From assembly GCA_038240015.1 (NCBI GenBank), contig JBBSEF010000039.1, positions 1-28,205 on the forward strand: 28,205 nt of DNA, read 5' to 3'. Made by a program: the position numbers and the translations under genes. Below, in pieces: positions 25,830 through 28,205 of this stretch; position 1 is the stretch's first letter; each line of letters begins with the position of its first letter. Source of the DNA: CAHJXF01 sp038240015. GTDB lineage: Bacteria > Pseudomonadota > Gammaproteobacteria > Burkholderiales > Burkholderiaceae_D. Below the pieces are notes generated by a model. The model did no database searches. It was not told where the DNA came from and worked only from the letters and a program-made list of their open reading frames with translations.

Positions 25830-25859
25830 ATTGTTGCGGATGGGATGGTCGACTGACAA
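25830..25859 (-). promoter_or_regulatory. possible ggt promoter
   Basis: On the minus strand, TTGTCA (25854-25859; 5 of 6 bases) and AACAAT (25830-25835; 4 of 6) are 18 bases apart, in the 141-base gap between aroG and ggt. Alternatively ggt is read through from aroG; no terminator with a T-run is seen between them. Confidence 0.3.
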
Positions 25860-25903
25860 GTCTTTCCGGTCATCGTCCCGCCCACCGAAGCGCGCCTTCG
25901 CTT

Positions 25904-26995
25904 TCACTTCCCTGCATACGACCGCTCGCTCTCCTTGATGCGACGGTCGCGCACCGCGGCAGCGAGCGTGGCTAGCGTCTCGACCGAATCCTCCCAACCG
26001 ATGCAGCCGTCGGTGATGCTCTGCCCGAAAGTCAGGTCGGACAAACGCGCGCCATTCTTCAAGTCCTGGCGTCCGGCAACGAGATGGCTTTCGATCATCA
26101 CGCCGATGATGCGCGAGTCGCCGGCCGCGATCTGTCCGGCGATATCTGCGACAACGTCGATCTGGTTCTCGTGCTTCTTCTCGGCATTCGCATGGCTCGC
26201 GTCGATCATCAATTTCTGCGCGAGGCCCGCGTTGCCCATCTCCGAGCACGCGGCCGCGACGCTGGCCGCGTCGTAGTTCGGCGTCCTGCCGCCGCGCAGG
26301 ATGATGTGGCAGTCCTCGTTGCCGTTGGTCGAGACGATCGCCGAGTGGCCGCCCTTGGTGACCGACAGGAAGTGATGCGGCTGTGAGGCGGCCTTGATCG
26401 CGTCGATCGCGATCCTCACGTTGCCGTCGGTGCCGTTCTTGAAACCAACCGGACACGACAGGCCCGACGCGAGTTCGCGATGCACTTGCGACTCGGTGGT
26501 GCGTGCGCCGATCGCGCCCCACGTGACGAGGTCGGCGATGTACTGCGGCGTCATCACGTCGAGATATTCGCAGCCCGCCGGCAGTCCCATTTCGTTGATG
26601 GTCGCGAGCAGTTCGCGCGCCGATCGCAGTCCCTTGTTGATCTGGAAGCTGCCGTCCAGATCGGGATCGTTGATGAGTCCCTTCCAACCGACCGTGGTGC
26701 GCGGCTTCTCGAAATACACGCGCATCACGATCACGAGATCCTTCGCATGCTTCTCGCGCTCGACTACGAGCCGCTTCGCGTATTCCTTGGCGGCGTCGGG
26801 ATCATGGATCGAGCACGGACCGATCACGACCAGCAAACGTTGATCGGCGCCGTGCAGGATGCGATGGATCGCCGAGCGGCCCGAGAATGCGGTGCGCGAC
26901 GCGCGCTCGGTGCACGGGAATTCGCGGATCAAATGCGAGGGCGGCGTGAGTTCCTTGATCTCGCGGATGCGCAGGTCATCGGTGCTGACGGGCAT
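25904..26995 (-). CDS. aroG: 3-deoxy-7-phosphoheptulonate (DAHP) synthase, class I
   Basis: A 363-residue enzyme condensing phosphoenolpyruvate and erythrose 4-phosphate, the first step of aromatic amino-acid synthesis. Motifs: LLVVIGPCSIHDPDAAKEYA with metal-binding C61 (same number as in E. coli AroG), MRVYFEKPRTTVGWKGLIND, GFKNGTDGN, ILRGGRTPNYD and LMIDASHANAEKKHENQ. The C-terminus GQSITDGCIGWEDSVETLATLA is normal. The start at 26995 is chosen because GGAG lies six bases upstream; an ATG four codons earlier has none. The 5' leader of about 200 bases contains a phenylalanine/tyrosine-rich leader peptide and a terminator, so expression is probably attenuated according to supply of these amino acids. 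Confidence 0.95.
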   Translation of the reverse strand: MPVSTDDLRIREIKELTPPSHLIREFPCTERASRTAFSGRSAIHRILHGADQRLLVVIGPCSIHDPDAAKEYAKRLVVEREKHAKDLVIVMRVYFEKPRTTVGWKGLINDPDLDGSFQINKGLRSARELLATINEMGLPAGCEYLDVMTPQYIADLVTWGAIGARTTESQVHRELASGLSCPVGFKNGTDGNVRIAIDAIKAASQPHHFLSVTKGGHSAIVSTNGNEDCHIILRGGRTPNYDAASVAAACSEMGNAGLAQKLMIDASHANAEKKHENQIDVVADIAGQIAAGDSRIIGVMIESHLVAGRQDLKNGARLSDLTFGQSITDGCIGWEDSVETLATLAAAVRDRRIKESERSYAGK

Positions 26996-27044
26996 GGGTG
27001 ACTCCATTGAAATGCATTATTCGAAAATTGTTATTCAGCACGGC

Positions 27045-27074
27045 AAAAAAAAACCGCCAGCGATCTGGCGGTTT
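27045..27074 (-). terminator. intrinsic terminator in the aroG leader (attenuator hairpin 3:4)
   Basis: On the minus strand AAACCGCCAG, loop ATCG and CTGGCGGTTT form a ten-base stem, followed directly by a T-run (nine T in total). It is a strong intrinsic terminator placed 50 bases before the aroG start and 25 bases after the leader-peptide stop, so it stops transcription before aroG unless an alternative structure forms. Confidence 0.9.
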
Positions 27075-27098
27075 CGGATTCGGTGCAGCTTCTACGCG

Positions 27099-27167
27099 CT
27101 ACCGTCTCTTCCCCGCCATGTGGCGCGGAAAGTAAAAATAAAAGAAGGCGGTGTTGAAGAGGGACAT
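27099..27167 (-). CDS. aroG leader peptide (Phe/Tyr-rich, 22 residues)
   Basis: A 22-codon frame, too short for most gene finders, reads MSLFNTAFFYFYFPRHMAG and three basic residues, then TAG. Five phenylalanines (4, 8, 9, 11, 13) and two tyrosines (10, 12) are concentrated in the run FFYFYF, as in the pheL-type leader peptides of enterobacteria, and the run is placed just before the first strand of the attenuator. The peptide itself needs no function; its translation speed is the signal. No clear Shine-Dalgarno precedes the ATG (27167), which is the main weakness. A longer frame through the same codons comes from upstream and lacks support. Confidence 0.75.
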   Translation of the reverse strand: MSLFNTAFFYFYFPRHMAGKRR

Positions 27168-27199
27168 GGTGCGCGTCTGTGACGACAAGTTGCGGCGCG

Positions 27200-27229
27200 A
27201 GTTTAACCGGGGGTGCGAGCGATTGGCAA
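27200..27229 (-). promoter_or_regulatory. aroG promoter
   Basis: On the minus strand TTGCCA (27224-27229; 5 of 6 -35 bases) and TAAACT (27200-27205; 4 of 6 -10 bases) are 18 bases apart. Transcription would start near 27193, about 26 bases before the leader-peptide ATG, fitting a short attenuator transcript. Confidence 0.55.
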
Positions 27230-27259
27230 GGCGCATGTTGCATGACACGTTACGCACCA

Positions 27260-27366
27260 CGTCGCCCCGGCGAAGCCTGCCCTGCGAAGGCCGGGGGCCG
27301 GGGTCCAAGTTGCATGTGCTCACGCGCTTACAGGAAACTTGGGTCCCGGCCTTCGCCGGGAAGACG
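27260..27366. repeat. paired REP-like inverted repeat between aroG and ettA
   Basis: Two arms face each other: the right arm reads AACTTGGGTCCCGGCCTTCG and CCGGGAAGACG; the left arm is the complement of a close but longer version (AACTTGGACCCCGGCC, then CCGGCCTTCG and a GC-rich stretch). This is the bacterial intergenic repeat whose translation gives FPAKAGTQ, widespread in proteobacteria. It separates the divergent aroG and ettA control regions and can form a long hairpin across about 30 bases of unique sequence. Possibly a short non-autonomous mobile element. Confidence 0.7.
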
Positions 27367-27408
27367 GGTGAGGGTAAGCTCCGCGCTTTCACATCCGCGC
27401 ACTCCCTC

Positions 27409-28205
27409 ATGGCCCAGTACGTCTACACGATGAATCGCGTCGGCAAGATCGTTCCGCCGAAGCGTCAGATTCTCAAGAACATCTCGCTGTCGTTTTTTCC
27501 GGGCGCGAAGATCGGCGTGCTCGGCCAGAACGGCTCGGGCAAGTCGAGCCTGCTGAAGATCATGGCCGGCATCGACACCGACATCGAAGGCGAGGCGATC
27601 CCGATGCCGGGCATCAAGGTCGGCTATCTGCCACAGGAGCCGCAGCTCAATCCCGACGCGACGGTGCGCGAAGAAGTCGAGTCGGGACTCGGTGAATTGT
27701 TCGAGGCCAAGGCGAAGCTCGACGCCATCTACGCCGCGTATGCCGAGCCCGATGCCGACTTCGACAAGCTCGCCGAAGAGCAGGGCCGCTACGAGGCGAT
27801 CATCGCAACCGCCGGAACCGACTCCGAGCATCAACTCGAGATCGCAGCCGATGCGTTGCGCCTGCCACCGTGGGACGCAAAGATCGGCCCGCTATCGGGT
27901 GGAGAGAAGCGTCGCGTCGCGCTCTGCAAGCTGCTTTTGTCCAAGCCCGACATGCTGTTGCTCGACGAGCCCACCAATCATCTGGATGCCGAGTCGGTCG
28001 AGTGGCTCGAACAATTCCTGCAGCGCTATCCGGGCACGGTGGTGGGCGTCACGCACGATCGCTATTTCCTCGACAACGCGGCCGAGTGGATCCTCGAACT
28101 CGATCGCGGTCAGGGCATACCGTGGAAGGGCAACTACAGCTCGTGGCTCGAGCAGAAGCAGGAGCGCTTGAAGCAGGAAGAGTCGGGCGAGTCGGCGCGG
28201 CAGAA
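27409..28205 (+). CDS. ettA: EttA, energy-dependent translational throttle ABC-F ATPase (3' end outside window)
   Basis: The first 265 residues of an ABC-F protein of about 555. Walker A is GQNGSGKS (39-46), the inter-strand YLPQEPQLNPDATV is as in EttA, the signature is LSGGEKRRVALCKLLLSKPD, Walker B is MLLLDEPTNHLD and the switch is GVTHDRYFLD. The N-terminus AQYVYTMNRVGKIVPPKRQI and the arm region between YLPQ and the signature match EttA rather than Uup or YheS. EttA binds the ribosomal E site and gates the first peptide bond according to the ATP/ADP ratio. The sequence is cut by the window edge while in the linker helices (WLEQKQERLKQEE). Confidence 0.95.
   Translation, partial: MAQYVYTMNRVGKIVPPKRQILKNISLSFFPGAKIGVLGQNGSGKSSLLKIMAGIDTDIEGEAIPMPGIKVGYLPQEPQLNPDATVREEVESGLGELFEAKAKLDAIYAAYAEPDADFDKLAEEQGRYEAIIATAGTDSEHQLEIAADALRLPPWDAKIGPLSGGEKRRVALCKLLLSKPDMLLLDEPTNHLDAESVEWLEQFLQRYPGTVVGVTHDRYFLDNAAEWILELDRGQGIPWKGNYSSWLEQKQERLKQEESGESARQ

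Larger units (their letters stand above)
27045..27167 (-). promoter_or_regulatory. aroG ribosome-mediated attenuator (Phe/Tyr)
   Basis: Three alternative hairpins can be drawn in the minus-strand leader. Region 1 is CCGCGCC (27122-27128), region 2 GGCGGGG (27111-27117), region 3 the 5' arm AAACCGCCAG (27065-27074), region 4 its partner (27051-27060). 1:2 is a pause hairpin with loop ACAT; 2:3 (TGGCGG with CCGCCA) is the antiterminator; 3:4 is the terminator. The run of Phe and Tyr codons ends right before region 1, so a ribosome stalled for these amino acids would mask region 1 and free 2:3. A ribosome reaching the TAG would cover region 2 and allow the terminator. Confidence 0.75.

Noticed and set aside
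27031..27243. A 70-codon minus-strand frame through the aroG leader
   Set aside because: It runs through the terminator hairpin and T-run and lacks a ribosome site; the 22-codon F/Y-rich frame explains the region better.

Overview
The window is GC-rich, densely coded chromosomal DNA. Its gene set (GlcDEF glycolate oxidase, FMN 2-hydroxyacid dehydrogenase, D-lactate dehydrogenase-like flavoprotein, Glk-type glucokinase, PduO-type cobalamin adenosyltransferase, M3 oligopeptidase, AroG, EttA) and codon usage fit a betaproteobacterium, probably Burkholderiales or a close relative. This is inferred from protein resemblance only; there is no rRNA or tRNA gene to place it.

Layout. At the left edge lie the end of a DUF72 gene and, on the minus strand, a small membrane protein and a small secreted protein. 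From 7154 down to 1267 runs a minus-strand operon, glcD-glcE-glcF plus a CrtI/PYROXD2-like flavoprotein. Divergent from it at 7262 is an FMN-dependent 2-hydroxyacid dehydrogenase, so 2-hydroxyacid oxidation dominates this end; a second GlcD-type flavoprotein sits at 12406-13821. Behind the FMN enzyme are two toxin-antitoxin modules (Phd/RelE type, then AbrB/VapC type) separated by a deletion remnant of a DNA methyltransferase gene. GST, SDR and histidine-phosphatase genes follow.

From 19185 down to 12406 is a minus-strand run in strong decay. It holds a fused remnant of ada and of a DNA-repair 2OG-Fe(II) oxygenase, an intact redoxin, an alpha/beta hydrolase with a one-base frameshift, intact alkB, an MFS transporter with an in-frame TGA, an intact aldo/keto reductase, an M16 peptidase reduced to its two ends, and the intact D-lactate dehydrogenase-like gene. 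It looks like a former alkylation-damage (adaptive response) operon that has lost its regulator.

From 19384 rightward come glucokinase, cobalamin adenosyltransferase, an M3 peptidase and an enoyl-CoA hydratase on the plus strand. Gamma-glutamyltransferase and DAHP synthase (aroG) follow on the minus strand, then the start of ettA on the plus strand.

Two observations stand out. First, the FMN 2-hydroxyacid dehydrogenase ends in about 28 residues matching the C-terminal, toxin-binding end of the neighbouring Phd-type antitoxin (21 of 28 identical by hand count), suggesting an enzyme-antitoxin chimera. Second, aroG is preceded by a promoter, a 22-codon leader peptide with the run FFYFYF, mutually exclusive hairpins and a strong T-tailed terminator: a textbook ribosome-mediated attenuator responding to phenylalanine and tyrosine supply.
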